Shown piece after piece: positions 16,122-26,872 of a DNA stretch of 64,000 bases (positions are counted from its first letter, which is position 1; each line of letters opens with the position of its first letter). The position numbers were made by a program, and so were the translations under genes. Source of the DNA: Synechococcus sp. RS9916 (GTDB lineage: Bacteria; Cyanobacteriota; Cyanobacteriia; PCC-6307; Cyanobiaceae). The DNA lies in NCBI RefSeq assembly GCF_000153825.1, contig NZ_DS022299.1, positions 1,204,869 to 1,268,868 on the forward strand, given 5' to 3'. The notes under the pieces are model-generated. The model was not told the DNA's origin. It was given only the letters and a program-made list of their open reading frames with translations, and did no database searches.

Positions 16122-17560
16122 GCGACGCCAGTTTCGACTTCGATGTGATCGTGATCGGTGCCGGCTATGGCGGCTTTGATGCCGCCAAGCATGCAGCCGA
16201 CCATGGTCTGAAAGTGGCGATTCTTGAATCCCGCGACATGGGCGGCACCTGCGTCAACCGCGGTTGCGTTCCATCCAAGGCTCTGCTGGCAGCAAGCGGC
16301 AGGGTGCGGGAATTGGCCGATGCCGACCACCTTCAGGGCTTTGGCATCCACTCCGCCCCCGTGCGGTTTGAACGCCAGAAACTGGCCGATCACGCCAATC
16401 AACTGGTGGCGACGATCCGCTCCAACCTCACCAAAACCCTGGAGCGCGCTGGGGTCACCATCATCCGTGGCAAAGGCCGCCTCGAGGGTCCTCAGAAAGT
16501 TGGGGTCCGAGAGATCAGCGGTGTCGATCGGGTGCTCAGCGCCCGTGACGTGATCATCGCCACTGGATCAGACCCCTTCGTGCCTCCTGGGATCGAGACC
16601 GATGGCCGCAGCGTTTTCACCAGTGATGAGGCGGTGAACCTGGAGTGGTTGCCTCGCTGGATCGCCATCATCGGCAGCGGTTACATCGGCCTTGAATTTG
16701 CTGACGTCTACACCGCCCTGGGCTGTGAAGTGACGATGATCGAGGCGCTCGATCGCGTAATGCCCACCTTCGATCCCGACATCGCCAAGCTGGCGGCTCG
16801 CAAGTTGATCGACGGACGCGATATCGATGCTCGCTCCGGTGTGTTGGCCAAGTCGATCAAACCGGGAGCTCCGGTGCAGATCGAACTCGTTGACATGCAG
16901 ACCCGTGAGCCGGTTGAGACCCTGGAAGTGGATGCGGTGCTGGTGGCCACCGGCCGGGTCCCCAGCAGCAAGGACCTCAATCTCGAGGCCCAAGGCATCG
17001 AAACCAACCGGGGCTTCGTGCCAATCGACGACAGCATGCGGGTGCTGGTGAATGGCCAACCCGTGCCCCATCTCTGGGCCGTGGGCGATGTCACCGGAAA
17101 ACTGATGCTGGCCCATACCGCTGCAGCCCAAGGCACCGTGGCCGTTGACAACATCCTCGGCAAGAGCCGTGAGATCGATTACCGCAGCATCCCTGCCGCC
17201 ACCTTCACCCACCCAGAAATCAGCTCCGTCGGCCTCAGCGAGGCGGATGCCAAGCAACTCGCCACCGACAAGGGCTTTGAACTGGGCGTTGTACGCAGCT
17301 ACTTCAAGGCCAACTCCAAGGCCCTCGCGGAGCTGGAAAGCGATGGTCTGATGAAGCTGCTGTTCAACAAAACCAGTGGTGAAGTGCTCGGAGCCCACAT
17401 CTATGGCCTGCACGCTGCCGACCTGATTCAGGAGGTGGCCAATGCGGTGGCCCGCCGCCAGAGCGTGCGTCAGCTCGCCACAGAGGTGCACACCCATCCG
17501 ACCCTGAGTGAAGTGGTGGAGGTTGCCTACAAGCAAGCCGCCCACGCCCTTGCCGCCTGA
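16118..17560 (+). CDS. lpd: dihydrolipoamide dehydrogenase (E3)
   Basis: 480 aa flavoprotein, GTG start overlapping the methyltransferase stop. It reoxidises dihydrolipoamide in the pyruvate dehydrogenase and glycine cleavage complexes. Seen: FAD-binding [12 protein letters not shown], redox-active disulfide [13 protein letters not shown] near residues 41-54, NAD-binding [20 protein letters not shown], and the C-terminal dimer-interface His-Glu type region [14 protein letters not shown]. trpC follows 10 bp later. pdhA of the same complex lies about 8 kb away on the other strand. Confidence 0.95.
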   Translation: MSDASFDFDVIVIGAGYGGFDAAKHAADHGLKVAILESRDMGGTCVNRGCVPSKALLAASGRVRELADADHLQGFGIHSAPVRFERQKLADHANQLVATIRSNLTKTLERAGVTIIRGKGRLEGPQKVGVREISGVDRVLSARDVIIATGSDPFVPPGIETDGRSVFTSDEAVNLEWLPRWIAIIGSGYIGLEFADVYTALGCEVTMIEALDRVMPTFDPDIAKLAARKLIDGRDIDARSGVLAKSIKPGAPVQIELVDMQTREPVETLEVDAVLVATGRVPSSKDLNLEAQGIETNRGFVPIDDSMRVLVNGQPVPHLWAVGDVTGKLMLAHTAAAQGTVAVDNILGKSREIDYRSIPAATFTHPEISSVGLSEADAKQLATDKGFELGVVRSYFKANSKALAELESDGLMKLLFNKTSGEVLGAHIYGLHAADLIQEVANAVARRQSVRQLATEVHTHPTLSEVVEVAYKQAAHALAA

Positions 17561-17570
17561 GGACCGATCG

Positions 17571-18455
17571 ATGAACATTCGCCGCAGACCCCCGAACCCC
17601 TCAGTGCAGGTGGCGCACCTCGAGTACGGCATCCCCCACGAGGATGCTGAGCCCCGTCACATCCTCGAGAAGATCGTCTGGGAGAAAGACCGCGAGGTCG
17701 CCACGGCGCGGGAGCGCATGCCCCTCCACCAACTCAAGTCGAAGGTGGCCCAACTGCCCGCCCCACGCGACTTCCTCGCTGCGCTGCGCCAGGCCGCGAT
17801 CAAACCGGCAGTGATCGCCGAGGTGAAGAAAGCCAGCCCCAGCAAGGGGGTGATCCGCGAGAACTTTGACCCCGTTGCCATTGCCAAGGCCTATGCCGCA
17901 GGCGGTGCCAGCTGTTTGTCGGTTCTCACCGACAAACAGTTCTTCCAGGGCGGCTTTGACGTGCTGGTGGATGTGCGTGATGCCGTCGACTTACCGCTGC
18001 TGTGCAAGGACTTCATCCTCACCCCTTATCAGCTGTACCAGGCTCGCGCGGCTGGGGCAGACGCAGCTCTGCTGATCGCTGCAATCCTCACCGATCAAGA
18101 TCTGCGCTACCTCGCAAAAGTGGCGGCCACGCTGGGGTTGACCGTTCTGGTGGAAGTGCATGACAGCGAAGAACTGGAGAGAATTTTGAGCCTGGGAGGC
18201 TTCCCGTTGATCGGCATCAACAATCGCGATCTCACCAGTTTCGAAACCGATCTGGCCACCACAGAAACGCTCACCGCTCAATTTGGCGCTCGCCTCCAGG
18301 ACCAAGGTGCCCTGCTGGTCAGTGAGTCCGGCCTGTTCCTGCGCAGCGACCTCGACCGTGTGCAACGGGCTGGTGCCGGAGCGGTGCTGGTGGGTGAAGC
18401 CCTGATGCGTCAGGACGACGTGGAAGCGGGTCTGCACACCTTGATTGCTGGCTAG
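17571..18455 (+). CDS. trpC: indole-3-glycerol phosphate synthase
   Basis: About 294 aa from the ATG at 17571; the open frame upstream is inside lpd. TIM-barrel enzyme of tryptophan synthesis. Seen: [15 protein letters not shown] with the catalytic lysine region, [40 protein letters not shown], and the phosphate-binding [12 protein letters not shown]. The N-terminal extension ([20 protein letters not shown] to about residue 45) is typical of cyanobacterial TrpC. Confidence 0.95.
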   Translation: MNIRRRPPNPSVQVAHLEYGIPHEDAEPRHILEKIVWEKDREVATARERMPLHQLKSKVAQLPAPRDFLAALRQAAIKPAVIAEVKKASPSKGVIRENFDPVAIAKAYAAGGASCLSVLTDKQFFQGGFDVLVDVRDAVDLPLLCKDFILTPYQLYQARAAGADAALLIAAILTDQDLRYLAKVAATLGLTVLVEVHDSEELERILSLGGFPLIGINNRDLTSFETDLATTETLTAQFGARLQDQGALLVSESGLFLRSDLDRVQRAGAGAVLVGEALMRQDDVEAGLHTLIAG

Positions 18456-18491
18456 GTGCCACAGGCGACTGACTGGCGTTCACCAAGCCAC

Positions 18492-18520
18492 AAAAAAGCC
18501 CCCGCGAGAACGGGGGCTTT
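18492..18520. terminator. bidirectional terminator between trpC and sodB
   Basis: Stem AAAGCCCCCG (18495-18504) with CGGGGGCTTT (18511-18520), 6 nt loop. A six-A tract at 18492-18497 gives the T tract for leftward sodB transcripts; rightward transcripts end in TTTCGTTTG. Confidence 0.85.
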
Positions 18521-18537
18521 CGTTTGCCTTTCAACAA

Positions 18538-19137
18538 TCAGGCAGCGGCCAGGTTGGCGGCAACGAAGTCCCAGTTGACCAGCTTTTCGAGGTAAGTGGT
18601 CATGTAGTCGGGACGACGGTTCTGATAGTCGAGGTAGTAGGCGTGCTCCCACACATCCATGGTGAGCAAGGCCTTCTGACCGTGGGCCAGGGGAAGATCG
18701 GCGTTCGCGGTCTTGGTGATCTTCAGGGTGCCGTTGTCGAGCACCAGCCAGGCCCAGCCACTGCCGAACTGGGTGGCACCGGCGGTCTTGAACTGCTCAA
18801 CAAAAGCGTCGTAGCTGCCGAAGTCAGCATTGATCTTCTCGAGCAGAGCGCCGCTGGGCTGGCCACCGCCACCGGGCTTCATGCACTGCCAGTAGAAGCT
18901 GTGGTTCCAGACCTGAGCAGCGTTGTTGAACACACCGGCCTTGCTGGCATCACCGGCGACTGCGGCGATCACATCTTCCAGGCTCTTGCCGTCGAGCTCA
19001 GTGCCTTCAATCGCCTTGTTCAGGTTGGTGACGTAGGCGTTGTGGTGCTTGCCGTGGTGGAACTCCAGGGTGGAGCGGGAGATGTGAGGCTCCAGCGCAT
19101 CCAGGGAGTAAGGCAGCTGGGGGAGGGTATGGGCCAT
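18538..19137 (-). CDS. sodB: superoxide dismutase [Fe]
   Basis: 199 aa. Metal ligands are visible: His in [12 protein letters not shown] (first ligand His26 region), His in WNHSFYW, and Asp/His in [26 protein letters not shown] with glutamine near residue 70 and FGSGWAWL are typical of iron rather than manganese enzymes. No export signal, so it is cytoplasmic. Many open-ocean picocyanobacteria rely on nickel SOD, so an Fe-SOD suggests a strain from iron-richer or coastal water (inference). Confidence 0.93.
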   Translation of the reverse strand: MAHTLPQLPYSLDALEPHISRSTLEFHHGKHHNAYVTNLNKAIEGTELDGKSLEDVIAAVAGDASKAGVFNNAAQVWNHSFYWQCMKPGGGGQPSGALLEKINADFGSYDAFVEQFKTAGATQFGSGWAWLVLDNGTLKITKTANADLPLAHGQKALLTMDVWEHAYYLDYQNRRPDYMTTYLEKLVNWDFVAANLAAA

Positions 19138-19201
19138 GAAGAGGGCGTTCAGCGGCGGGATCCTAACGAGAGCTCCGCCGCCTTAGCCCCACAACACAAG
19201 A

Positions 19202-19822
19202 TCAGCCCTTCACTTCGAGCAGTTCGACCTCGAAGATCAAGGTGGCGTTGGGAGGAATCACGCCGCCAGCACCACGGGCGCCGTAGCCCAGGTCAGGAGG
19301 AATCACCAGCTTGCGCTTGCCGCCCACCTTCATGCCTTGAACGCCTTCATCCCAGCCCTTGATCACGCGACCGGCACCAAGGGGGAAGCTGAAGGGAGTG
19401 CCGCGGTCGTAGCTGGCGTCGAACTGACTGCCATCTTCGAGGGTGCCGCGGTAGTGAACGACAACCGTCTGACCAGCGCTGGCCTCAGCACCGCTACCCA
19501 CCTCAAGGTCAGTAATGCGCAGGCCGCTGGCCGTGACCTGGGGTTTCTCCACGTCGATCGGTCCGCCAAGGGCGGATGCATCGGCCTGGTTGGAATCGGC
19601 TGCCATTGCAAAAAGAGTGGGGTTGGGGTCCTCAGGATCCAGCTCCATCGGAGCGGACTGGGCGGTCTGGGGCGCAGTGCTGCTGGTCGCCACAGCCTGA
19701 ACGGCAGGGGTGCTGGCAGCAGGTTGGGCGGCCACCACAGTGGATGGAGCCACGATCTGGCTGACCAGAGCCACTACCAGGCAGGCCAAGCAGACCGCAG
19801 AACTGATCAAAATGTCGCGCAC
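19202..19822 (-). CDS. membrane-anchored or exported FKBP-type peptidyl-prolyl isomerase
   Basis: 206 aa. The N-terminal hydrophobic segment (about residues 5-30) is followed by an Ala/Pro/Thr-rich linker, then an FKBP domain from about residue 97: [39 protein letters not shown], and [28 protein letters not shown]. All active-site aromatics of the family appear present. It probably assists folding in the periplasm or thylakoid lumen. It lies 64 bp upstream of sodB on the same strand, with space for a separate sodB promoter. Confidence 0.9.
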   Translation of the reverse strand: MRDILISSAVCLACLVVALVSQIVAPSTVVAAQPAASTPAVQAVATSSTAPQTAQSAPMELDPEDPNPTLFAMAADSNQADASALGGPIDVEKPQVTASGLRITDLEVGSGAEASAGQTVVVHYRGTLEDGSQFDASYDRGTPFSFPLGAGRVIKGWDEGVQGMKVGGKRKLVIPPDLGYGARGAGGVIPPNATLIFEVELLEVKG

Positions 19823-19860
19823 GGTGCTCTGCAGTTCGAGACCGAGGAATTCTGGCAGGT

Positions 19861-20190
19861 TTAGTCCTGACGGTCCCGCTGACGCAATTGCTGCTCCAGA
19901 CGGTCAATGCGACCGCGCAATTCATCCAGCTCCCTCTGACTGGCGAGGCCAAGATCCTGGAGGAGGATGTCGCGGTTGCGTTCCAGGTTGCGCCCCATCT
20001 GCTGCTCAAGCTCCGGGGTGTCGCCGCGCAGGGCCTTGAGCACGTCATCCACCAATGCGGACGCATGACTGGGGTCGAGGCGACCGCTGCTGACCCATTC
20101 CTGAGTGACATTACGAAGACGATCGCCCACGAGAGTGGTGGTGCCGAGGCCCCGCAGAAGCAACTGCTGCAGTGGGTTGGCGCTCTCCAT
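19861..20190 (-). CDS. coiled-coil hypothetical protein (phasin/UbiK-like shape)
   Basis: 109 aa from the ATG at 20190; an earlier in-frame start would overlap the lnt promoter region. An amphipathic N-terminal half ([20 protein letters not shown]) is followed by a charged C-terminal heptad region ([18 protein letters not shown]). The arrangement recalls phasin-like or BMFP/UbiK accessory proteins, but the match is of shape rather than of a motif. It ends 38 bp before the FKBP gene on the same strand and is divergent from lnt. Confidence 0.65.
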   Translation of the reverse strand: MESANPLQQLLLRGLGTTTLVGDRLRNVTQEWVSSGRLDPSHASALVDDVLKALRGDTPELEQQMGRNLERNRDILLQDLGLASQRELDELRGRIDRLEQQLRQRDRQD

Positions 20191-20245
20191 GGCCGCTCTC
20201 TGATCGCTGTTGGCTTCAGGATGACTCCACGACCCACCTCTGACC

Positions 20246-21772
20246 ATGGGCAATGACCGATCCCTGGCATCCCTGCAGGGCGTTGCCGGTGGCGCCCTGG
20301 CTGGACTTGCGCTGAGCGCTCCCGATTGGTGTCCTTCAGGGCCGTGGTTAATGCTGCCGGCCTTGGCCCTGCTCTGGTCGTCAGCCCGTCGCCCTGGCGC
20401 AGCCGGACTCTGGGGCGGTGTGGCCGTCTTGGTGAGTCATCGCTGGCTGCTGGGGCTGCATCCGCTGATGTGGATCGGGGTCCCTGCTCCCTTGAGCCTG
20501 CCGCTGGCCATGGCCGTTTGGCTGACCTGTGCCACTGCGGCGGCAGCACTGGTGGCCGGCTGGGCCCAACTCGCGCGTTGGTGCCAGCCGTTGCGCTGGA
20601 GCACCGCCTTACTCATGGCCTGCCTATGGGGCTTGGGCGAAGTGGTGTTGGCCCAAGGGCCGTTGTTCTGGATCGGCGTGGGAGGCAGCGTGATCCCCGC
20701 CGATCCACTGCTGGCCGGGTTGGCCCGCTGGGTTGGTGCGGGAGGACTGGCCGCGCTTCAGCTCCTGGGGGGATGGTGGCTCTGGCAGCTGACCCGTCAA
20801 CCACCGCTACAGCGGAAAGGCTGGATCAGCCTCGGTGTCGGAGCAGTAGTGCTGGCGCACGCCTGGGGTTGGTGGAGTCTCCGCCCGACGGAGGCACCAG
20901 CAACGGCAGCCCCAACGCTGATCCGCATGGGCTTGTGGCAACCAGCCCTGCCGACGCGCGAAAAGTTCAACGCTGCACAACAGCAACGCTTGCCTGGACG
21001 GCTGCAGGATGCCCTGGACAAGGCGGCTGAAAATGGGGCCGACGGATTGGTGGCACCGGAAGGCACCCTGCCTTTGCAAGGTGAACTGCTCGAACCAGCA
21101 CCTTTGCCCTTGCTCACCGGTGGATTCCGCTGGCAGCGCGGACATCAGCGCAGTGCGTTGCTCCTGGTGGACGCCGGTGAACGGCGGCCTTCACTCGGCA
21201 TCGACAAACACCGACTGGTGCCCCTTGGGGAATGGATTCCCTCGTGGTTCGGCTCCGCCGCGGGGCTCTCCGCCGTGGGCGGGATTGAACCGGGAGACGC
21301 CTCACGCCTCTGGCCGGGTACTGGCCCCAAGCCAGCCGTCGCGATTTGCTACGAGCTCAGTGATGGGGCAGCGTTGGCGCAAGCCGTTGCTGGCGGAGCC
21401 GAGTGGCTGCTCACAATCGCCAATCTGGATCCCTACCCAGAGCTGCTGCAACGACAGTTTTTGGCGCTGGCGCAGCTCCGGTCTGTGGAGACGGCCCGTC
21501 CGTTGCTAAGCGCAGCCAACACCGGCCCGACGGGCATGGTGTCTGCGGAGGGAAAGGTGCTGCAGCATCTAGCTCCCATGCAGCCTGGATTGCTGATCAG
21601 CGCGCTGGAGCCCCAACAGCAATTGACGCCCTACGTGCGCTGGGGTGAGCGCCCGCTGTGGCTGCTGCTGATGGCGACGGTGATCGTTCGCGTCAAGCAA
21701 CGGGCGGTTGGATCAGGCCGCCCCCCAACACCCGCTCCCCGTCGTAAAACACGGCCGCCTGGCCCGGAGTAA
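20246..21772 (+). CDS. lnt: apolipoprotein N-acyltransferase
   Basis: 508 aa, third enzyme of lipoprotein maturation in the inner membrane. About six N-terminal membrane segments are followed by a nitrilase domain from about residue 225. The catalytic triad is recognisable: Glu in APEGTLP, Lys in [11 protein letters not shown], and Cys in VAICYELSD. The last about 26 codons (Pro/Arg-rich [17 protein letters not shown]) overlap the 3' end of mnmA on the opposite strand by 80 bp, so the original stop may have been lost. Confidence 0.88.
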   Translation: MGNDRSLASLQGVAGGALAGLALSAPDWCPSGPWLMLPALALLWSSARRPGAAGLWGGVAVLVSHRWLLGLHPLMWIGVPAPLSLPLAMAVWLTCATAAAALVAGWAQLARWCQPLRWSTALLMACLWGLGEVVLAQGPLFWIGVGGSVIPADPLLAGLARWVGAGGLAALQLLGGWWLWQLTRQPPLQRKGWISLGVGAVVLAHAWGWWSLRPTEAPATAAPTLIRMGLWQPALPTREKFNAAQQQRLPGRLQDALDKAAENGADGLVAPEGTLPLQGELLEPAPLPLLTGGFRWQRGHQRSALLLVDAGERRPSLGIDKHRLVPLGEWIPSWFGSAAGLSAVGGIEPGDASRLWPGTGPKPAVAICYELSDGAALAQAVAGGAEWLLTIANLDPYPELLQRQFLALAQLRSVETARPLLSAANTGPTGMVSAEGKVLQHLAPMQPGLLISALEPQQQLTPYVRWGERPLWLLLMATVIVRVKQRAVGSGRPPTPAPRRKTRPPGPE

Positions 21773-22877
21773 TCGAAAACTGGGGCTCATCAAACTGAAG
21801 CTGGCAGCGATGGGGGCGCCCACCCGCCGCGTCGGCGTCCGTGGCAGGCACCACCTCCAACCAGGCCCCCACCGGTTGACTGCGGTAACGCACCTGCACC
21901 TCCACCCGATAACGCGCCCCCTGCGCAGGTGGAGCCATCGACACCCAGTTCACCGCCCCCACCACGCAACGGTCCGTGCCGGCTTCGGCGCGGGTGGCCA
22001 CCACCACCCGATTCATGGCTGCATCCAGGCGCACCACATGCAATGGCTCGCTCCAGGCCACCCCAAGACCTTTGCGCTGACCGATCGTGAAGTGCTCGAT
22101 GCCGTCGTGCTGACCGACGACAGTGCCATCCAGCAGAACAATTTCGCCCTCACGCGGAGGCAGATAGGTGTCGAGGAAGGCCCGCATGGAGCCGTGATGA
22201 TCCGCGAGGCACAGGTCCTGACTTTCCGGTTTCTTGGCGGTGCGCAAGCCGAAGCGTTCGGCCTCAAGGCGGGTGTCTGGCTTGGTCAGTTCCCCGAGCG
22301 GGAACACCAGCCGCCCCAACGCCTCCTGGGGAAGGTCGTAGAGGAAATAACTCTGATCCTTGCGCTGATCCAGACCGCGCAGGAGCTGATGACGGCCGTT
22401 GTCGCTTTGATCGCCGTGGCGAACCCTGGCGTAATGGCCGGTCGCGATGCGGTCGATCGAGCGTTCGCGTTCCGCCCAGGCCAGCATCGGACCGAATTTC
22501 ACCTCGCGGTTGCAACGTGAACAGGGCAACGGCGTGACCCCTTCGGCGTAGCCATCCACCAAAAACTGGACGATCTGTTCCTTGAAGTGCTCGCGGAAAT
22601 CCACCACATGGTGGGGCACGCCCAGCTGCTCACAAATTCCCGCAGCATCCACCAGGCCTTCAGCGCAACAGGCGCCCTTGCCGCTCATCAGCCAGAGGGT
22701 GAGACCCTCCACCTCCCAACCGGCTTCCACCAGCAGCGCTGCAGTGAGTGAACTGTCAACGCCACCCGAGAGACCCACGGCCACCCGGTGCTCGCCCGGC
22801 CACTGGCGCAGACGGTCCAGCGCCTGCGCACCGGCAGGGGTGGCTGGGTTGGAGGTCCTGACCGATGGGGCAGACAT
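21693..22877 (-). CDS. mnmA: tRNA-specific 2-thiouridylase MnmA
   Basis: Thiolates U34 of tRNA-Lys, tRNA-Glu and tRNA-Gln. The frame is open far upstream (to 23633), but conserved sequence begins near the ATG at 22877 (alternative 22895). Seen: PP-loop [16 protein letters not shown], catalytic cysteine in [37 protein letters not shown] with the second catalytic cysteine, and [11 protein letters not shown]. About 394 aa, a little long through its N-terminus. Convergent overlap with lnt. Divergent from nnr with about 66 bp between. Confidence 0.93.
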   Translation of the reverse strand: MSAPSVRTSNPATPAGAQALDRLRQWPGEHRVAVGLSGGVDSSLTAALLVEAGWEVEGLTLWLMSGKGACCAEGLVDAAGICEQLGVPHHVVDFREHFKEQIVQFLVDGYAEGVTPLPCSRCNREVKFGPMLAWAERERSIDRIATGHYARVRHGDQSDNGRHQLLRGLDQRKDQSYFLYDLPQEALGRLVFPLGELTKPDTRLEAERFGLRTAKKPESQDLCLADHHGSMRAFLDTYLPPREGEIVLLDGTVVGQHDGIEHFTIGQRKGLGVAWSEPLHVVRLDAAMNRVVVATRAEAGTDRCVVGAVNWVSMAPPAQGARYRVEVQVRYRSQPVGAWLEVVPATDADAAGGRPHRCQLQFDEPQFSITPGQAAVFYDGERVLGGGLIQPPVA

Positions 22878-22943
22878 GGTGGGTTCGGGCGGCATGGGCG
22901 GCACCGCTGGATCTCTCCATAGTGAGGTCCCGGCTGTCTGAGC

Positions 22944-24518
22944 GTGTCCTGGCCTTGCATTGATGCCGATCACTGCCTGGTGAGCACGGCCGAGATGGTG
23001 GCGCTGGAGCAGGAGTGGCTGGACAGCGGTCTGCCGGTGCCGGCCCTGATGGAGAAGGTGGGGCTGGCAATGACGGCCTGGTGTTTGGCACGGCCGGAGC
23101 TGCTGACCAACGGGGTGCTGGTGCTGGTGGGTCCTGGCCACAACGGCGGAGATGGGCTGGTGGTGGCGCGGGAGCTGTCCCAGGCCGGGATCGCGGTACG
23201 GATCTGGTGCCCCCTGCCCCTGCGCCAACCCCTCACGCAGGAGCATCACCGCCACCTGCGCTGGCTGAACAGTCCCGAACTGCAGTGCAGTCCCGATCCC
23301 AGCGATCCAGCGCTGTGGATTGAGGCACTGTTTGGACTGGGGCAAACACGCGCCCTGCCCCAAGAGCTGGCTGAACTCCTGAAGGAGCGCCAACGGCATC
23401 AGCCCGGCCGGCTGATCAGCCTCGATCTCCCGGCCGGACTGGATGGCGACAGCGGCAGGCCCCTGGACGGCACCGCCGCGGTGGCCCAAGCGACGCTCAC
23501 GGTGGGATTGGTGAAACGCGGACTGGTGCAGGACGCCGCCCTGGACCATGTCGGCCAAGTGCATCGCATCGATGCCGGCGTACCCCAGCGCCTTCTGGAT
23601 CGCTTCCAGGCCCAACCGGTGCTGCAGGTGCATGACGCCGATCTGCGCTCACTGCCGCACCCGAAACATCCGCGGGCTGCCATGAAATACCAACGGGGCC
23701 GCGTGCTGGTGGTGGCAGGAAGCGAGCGCTATCGCGGCGCCGCCCTGCTCGCTCTGGAAGGGGCGCAAGCCAGTGGAGCCGGCAGTGTGCAAGCGGCCGT
23801 GCCGGAATCGCTGGCCTCCGGCCTGTGGCAGCCGCTCCCAGAGCTGGTGCTGGCAGCAGCGTTGCCCAGTGATCCATCGGGGGGGCTGATCTGGGGTGAC
23901 TGGCTGAACAACGCTGATCTTCAGCGACTGGATGCCGTGCTGCTGGGGCCTGGGCTGGGGAGCAACCAGACCCCCTGGGAGCATCAAGCCGAGGGATTAA
24001 AGGCGTTTCCGGGATTGCTGGTGCTGGATGCCGATGGGCTGAATCAACTGGCAGCGTCAGGCACGGGATGGCACTGGATCAGCCAGCGGGAAGGCCCCAC
24101 CTGGATCACCCCCCATGCCGGCGAATTCAAACGCCTCTTCCCCACCATCCCACTGGATTACCCCCTGGAGGCAGCCCGCTCAGCCGCACGCTGCTCAGGC
24201 GCGACGGTGCTGCTGAAAGGCGCCCACAGCGTCGTCGCCACACCCACTGGGATGGTTCACCAACTGATCAGTGGCGATCCGGCCACGGCTCGCACAGGCC
24301 TGGGCGATGTGCTCGCTGGTTTCGCCGCAGGCTGGGGGGCCCGCGCCATCGCCGCTCAACTGTCCAACCAGGAGCTCCCGACCATGCTCACCGGCGCGGC
24401 TTTGTTGCACGGCGAAGCAGCACGCCGCTGCCAAGGCTCCACTACGGCTCGAAGCGTGGCAACACAACTGGCTGAGCTACTGCGCGAACAGGAGTGTTGC
24501 AACAACACTGAGGCCTGA
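22944..24518 (+). CDS. nnr: bifunctional NAD(P)H-hydrate epimerase/dehydratase
   Basis: Repairs hydrated NAD(P)H. GTG start at 22944 (alternatives downstream, before [13 protein letters not shown]). N-terminal YjeF epimerase domain (about residues 15-220) with [16 protein letters not shown]-terminal YjeF/CARKD dehydratase domain (about 235-520) with [54 protein letters not shown] and GDVLAG. Both domains look complete for a 524 aa protein. Confidence 0.92.
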   Translation: MSWPCIDADHCLVSTAEMVALEQEWLDSGLPVPALMEKVGLAMTAWCLARPELLTNGVLVLVGPGHNGGDGLVVARELSQAGIAVRIWCPLPLRQPLTQEHHRHLRWLNSPELQCSPDPSDPALWIEALFGLGQTRALPQELAELLKERQRHQPGRLISLDLPAGLDGDSGRPLDGTAAVAQATLTVGLVKRGLVQDAALDHVGQVHRIDAGVPQRLLDRFQAQPVLQVHDADLRSLPHPKHPRAAMKYQRGRVLVVAGSERYRGAALLALEGAQASGAGSVQAAVPESLASGLWQPLPELVLAAALPSDPSGGLIWGDWLNNADLQRLDAVLLGPGLGSNQTPWEHQAEGLKAFPGLLVLDADGLNQLAASGTGWHWISQREGPTWITPHAGEFKRLFPTIPLDYPLEAARSAARCSGATVLLKGAHSVVATPTGMVHQLISGDPATARTGLGDVLAGFAAGWGARAIAAQLSNQELPTMLTGAALLHGEAARRCQGSTTARSVATQLAELLREQECCNNTEA

Positions 24519-24616
24519 TCAACAGTCAGGAAAAGCTCATTTGTTTCAGCAGATCACAGGAGTTTTGTGTCGTTTTGAAAGCACGAATCTGAAGGGTTGC
24601 TGAAAACACATCGGAG

Positions 24617-24632
24617 CTATGGAAATCCATAG
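24617..24632. promoter_or_regulatory. perfect palindrome in the sigma-factor leader
   Basis: CTATGGAAATCCATAG: a 6 bp inverted repeat around AAAT, 37 bp before the sigma-factor ATG. It could be an operator or a leader hairpin. No T run follows, so it is not a terminator. Confidence 0.4.
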
Positions 24633-24668
24633 GACAGTTCTGCCATCGATTTTCCGTCGGAGATCACC

Positions 24669-25610
24669 ATGGCCTCTCTCGCAGCCGGTCTTGCTGACTC
24701 TCAGCGCCGCCGAAGTAGTGATCCGATCAGTTGGTACCTCGCCACGATCGGACGCATTCCTCTGCTCACTCCGGCGGAAGAAATTGAACTGGGGAATCAA
24801 GTTCAACAATTGATGGCCCTCACGCAAGACGGCACCATCCCCATCGATAGCGATCAATTCAGCTCGAAAGATCGCCGCATCATTCGCGTCGGTCGGCGTG
24901 CAAAGGAACGAATGATGAAGGCGAATCTTCGCCTGGTGGTGAGTGTCGCCAAGAAATATCAAGGCAAAGGTCTTGAATTGCTCGACCTGGTTCAAGAGGG
25001 ATCCCTGGGCCTTGAGCGCGCAGTAGAAAAGTTTGATCCCACCCGTGGTTACAAATTCTCCACCTACGCGTTTTGGTGGATCCGCCAAAGCATGACCCGG
25101 GCGATTGCCTGTCAGTCACGCACCATTCGTCTTCCCGTTCACCTCAGTGAACGTCTCACCACGATTCGGAAGGTGAGCCTTGATCTGGCCCACAAACTCG
25201 GTGCCATGCCGTCCCGGCTGGAGATCGCCGAAGCGATGGACATGCCCCTCGAGGAACTGGATTCTCTGCTGCGTCAGGCCCTCACCACCAGCAGCCTCGA
25301 TGCTCCTGTGAATGGCGAGGAAGGGCGCAGCTTCCTCGGCGATCTGATCGCCGACAACTCCAGCGACGAGCCTCTGGCCAAGGTGGAGCAGAGCATCCAC
25401 CATGAGCAATTGGGACGCTGGCTGAGCCATCTCAGCGACCAGGAACAGCATGTGCTCAACCTGCGCTTCGGGCTGAACGGCAATGAACGCCACACACTGG
25501 CCGAAATTGGCCGCTTGCTTGAAGTGTCGCGGGAGCGGATCCGGCAAGTGGAGCTGAAGGCCCTACGCAAATTGCGCAACCTCACCCGCAGGGTGCCGCC
25601 CCAGTTCTGA
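24669..25610 (+). CDS. group 2 RNA polymerase sigma factor (RpoD family)
   Basis: 313 aa, lacking the long region 1.1 of the primary sigma. Region 1.2 is SDPISWYLATIGRIPLLTPAEEIELG; region 2 includes NLRLVVSVAKKYQ, LQEGSLGLERAVEKFDPTRG-type core binding and FSTYAFWWIRQ (-10 recognition); region 3 is LPVHLSERLTTIRKV; region 4 has LNLRFGL and the HTH AEIGRLLEVSRERIRQVELKALRKLR. Cyanobacteria carry several such non-essential sigmas for stress and circadian output. Ribosome-binding site CGGAG precedes the ATG. It is followed by a very strong shared hairpin. Confidence 0.92.
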   Translation: MASLAAGLADSQRRRSSDPISWYLATIGRIPLLTPAEEIELGNQVQQLMALTQDGTIPIDSDQFSSKDRRIIRVGRRAKERMMKANLRLVVSVAKKYQGKGLELLDLVQEGSLGLERAVEKFDPTRGYKFSTYAFWWIRQSMTRAIACQSRTIRLPVHLSERLTTIRKVSLDLAHKLGAMPSRLEIAEAMDMPLEELDSLLRQALTTSSLDAPVNGEEGRSFLGDLIADNSSDEPLAKVEQSIHHEQLGRWLSHLSDQEQHVLNLRFGLNGNERHTLAEIGRLLEVSRERIRQVELKALRKLRNLTRRVPPQF

Positions 25611-25620
25611 TCAACCCGCA

Positions 25621-25668
25621 GATCAGCACCACGGTTCAAACCTTTTGGTCTGAACCGTGGTGCTGATC
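25621..25668. terminator. long inverted repeat between the sigma gene and pdhA
   Basis: Perfect 18 bp arms (25621-25638 and 25651-25668) around a loop with an inner 3 bp pairing and TTTT. Stops of the two convergent genes flank it by 10 and 5 bp, so it probably terminates both. TTTTC follows on the right side at 25671. Confidence 0.75.
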
Positions 25669-25673
25669 ACTTT

Positions 25674-26765
25674 TCAGTCTTCCGCCCAGATGTAGCGGGT
25701 GAGCTCAGAACCGTCGGGTTCTGGAGCGCTCAGAGCGAAGTCAACGCTGTCTTGCACTTCAGCATCGATTTCTTTTTCGATCGTGCGCAGATCATCAGCG
25801 GTGGCCAGACCAGCAGACACCAGATCACGCTCGAGGGCCTTGATCGGATCCCGCTGAGCCCAGAACTGCTTTTCCTCCTCGGCACGCAGTTCATCCGGGT
25901 CGGCCAGGGAGTGGCCGCGGAAGCGATAGGTGAGGCACTCCAGCAGGGTGGGGCCTTCGCCAGCGCGGGCGCGGGCCACGGCGCGCTCGGTGGCAGCGCG
26001 CACAGCCAGCACATCCATGCCATCCACTTCCTCTCCGGCCATGCCGAAGGACCCGGCTTTGCGCCAGATCTCCGGCTCACTGGTGGCACGGTTGTGGTCC
26101 ATGCCGATGGCCCACTTGTTGTTTTCCACCACGAAAATGATCGGCAGCTTCCACAGCTGCGCCATGTTCAGGCACTCATAAAACTGACCGATATTGCAGG
26201 TGCCATCACCAAAGAATGCAGCGGTGACTGCATCACTGCCCGCCTCACCGAGCGCATCACGCTTGTAGCGGCTGGTGAAGGCAGCACCAAGGGCGACGGG
26301 AATGCCTTCACCAATAAAGGCGTAACCGCCGAGCAGATGGTGCTCTTTGGAGAACAGGTGCATGGAGCCACCACGGCCTTTGCTGCAACCGGTTTCCTTC
26401 CCGAAAAGCTCACTCATCACCTCGCGGGCGGGCACCCCTGCACTAAGGGCATGCACGTGATCGCGATACGTGCTGCAAAACCAGTCGTGCTGGCGCTTCA
26501 TCGCACCGATCACACCAGTGCTAACCGCTTCCTGACCGTTGTAGAGGTGCACGAAGCCAAACATCTTGCCCCGGTAATACATCTCGGCGCACTTGTCTTC
26601 GAAGCGCCGACCCAGGGTCATGTCGCGATACAGCGCTAAACCGGTGTCCCGATCAATCGAGGCGCGGCTGGCGGTCACCAGGCTGGAAAGACGCTCCGCA
26701 TGGGCACCCGTGAGGCCTCCACCTGCTGCCATCTGCTGGGTTTCCATCGCGATGTCCTGGCCCAT
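25674..26765 (-). CDS. pdhA: pyruvate dehydrogenase E1 component, alpha subunit
   Basis: 363 aa. Thiamine-diphosphate-dependent decarboxylase subunit giving acetyl-CoA for lipid synthesis. Seen: [21 protein letters not shown]-type loop [11 protein letters not shown], and the TPP/Mg motif [15 protein letters not shown] ending in [11 protein letters not shown]. The C-terminal [15 protein letters not shown] carries the conserved His-Ser loop. pdhB is not adjacent. The E3 gene lpd is in this window at 16.1 kb. Confidence 0.95.
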   Translation of the reverse strand: MGQDIAMETQQMAAGGGLTGAHAERLSSLVTASRASIDRDTGLALYRDMTLGRRFEDKCAEMYYRGKMFGFVHLYNGQEAVSTGVIGAMKRQHDWFCSTYRDHVHALSAGVPAREVMSELFGKETGCSKGRGGSMHLFSKEHHLLGGYAFIGEGIPVALGAAFTSRYKRDALGEAGSDAVTAAFFGDGTCNIGQFYECLNMAQLWKLPIIFVVENNKWAIGMDHNRATSEPEIWRKAGSFGMAGEEVDGMDVLAVRAATERAVARARAGEGPTLLECLTYRFRGHSLADPDELRAEEEKQFWAQRDPIKALERDLVSAGLATADDLRTIEKEIDAEVQDSVDFALSAPEPDGSELTRYIWAED

Positions 26766-26872
26766 GACACGCCACTCATTGACATCCGACTGTAAGGGTC
26801 AACGGACGATCAATGGGCAAAAACCCTTGTTCTGCCTACAGTCTGCTGCCAATAGACCGACCGCGAATTCAG

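Noticed and set aside
22878-23633. N-terminal extension that would make MnmA 646 aa
   Set aside because: The extra 250 codons are antisense to nnr and unlike any MnmA; they stay open only because of high G+C.
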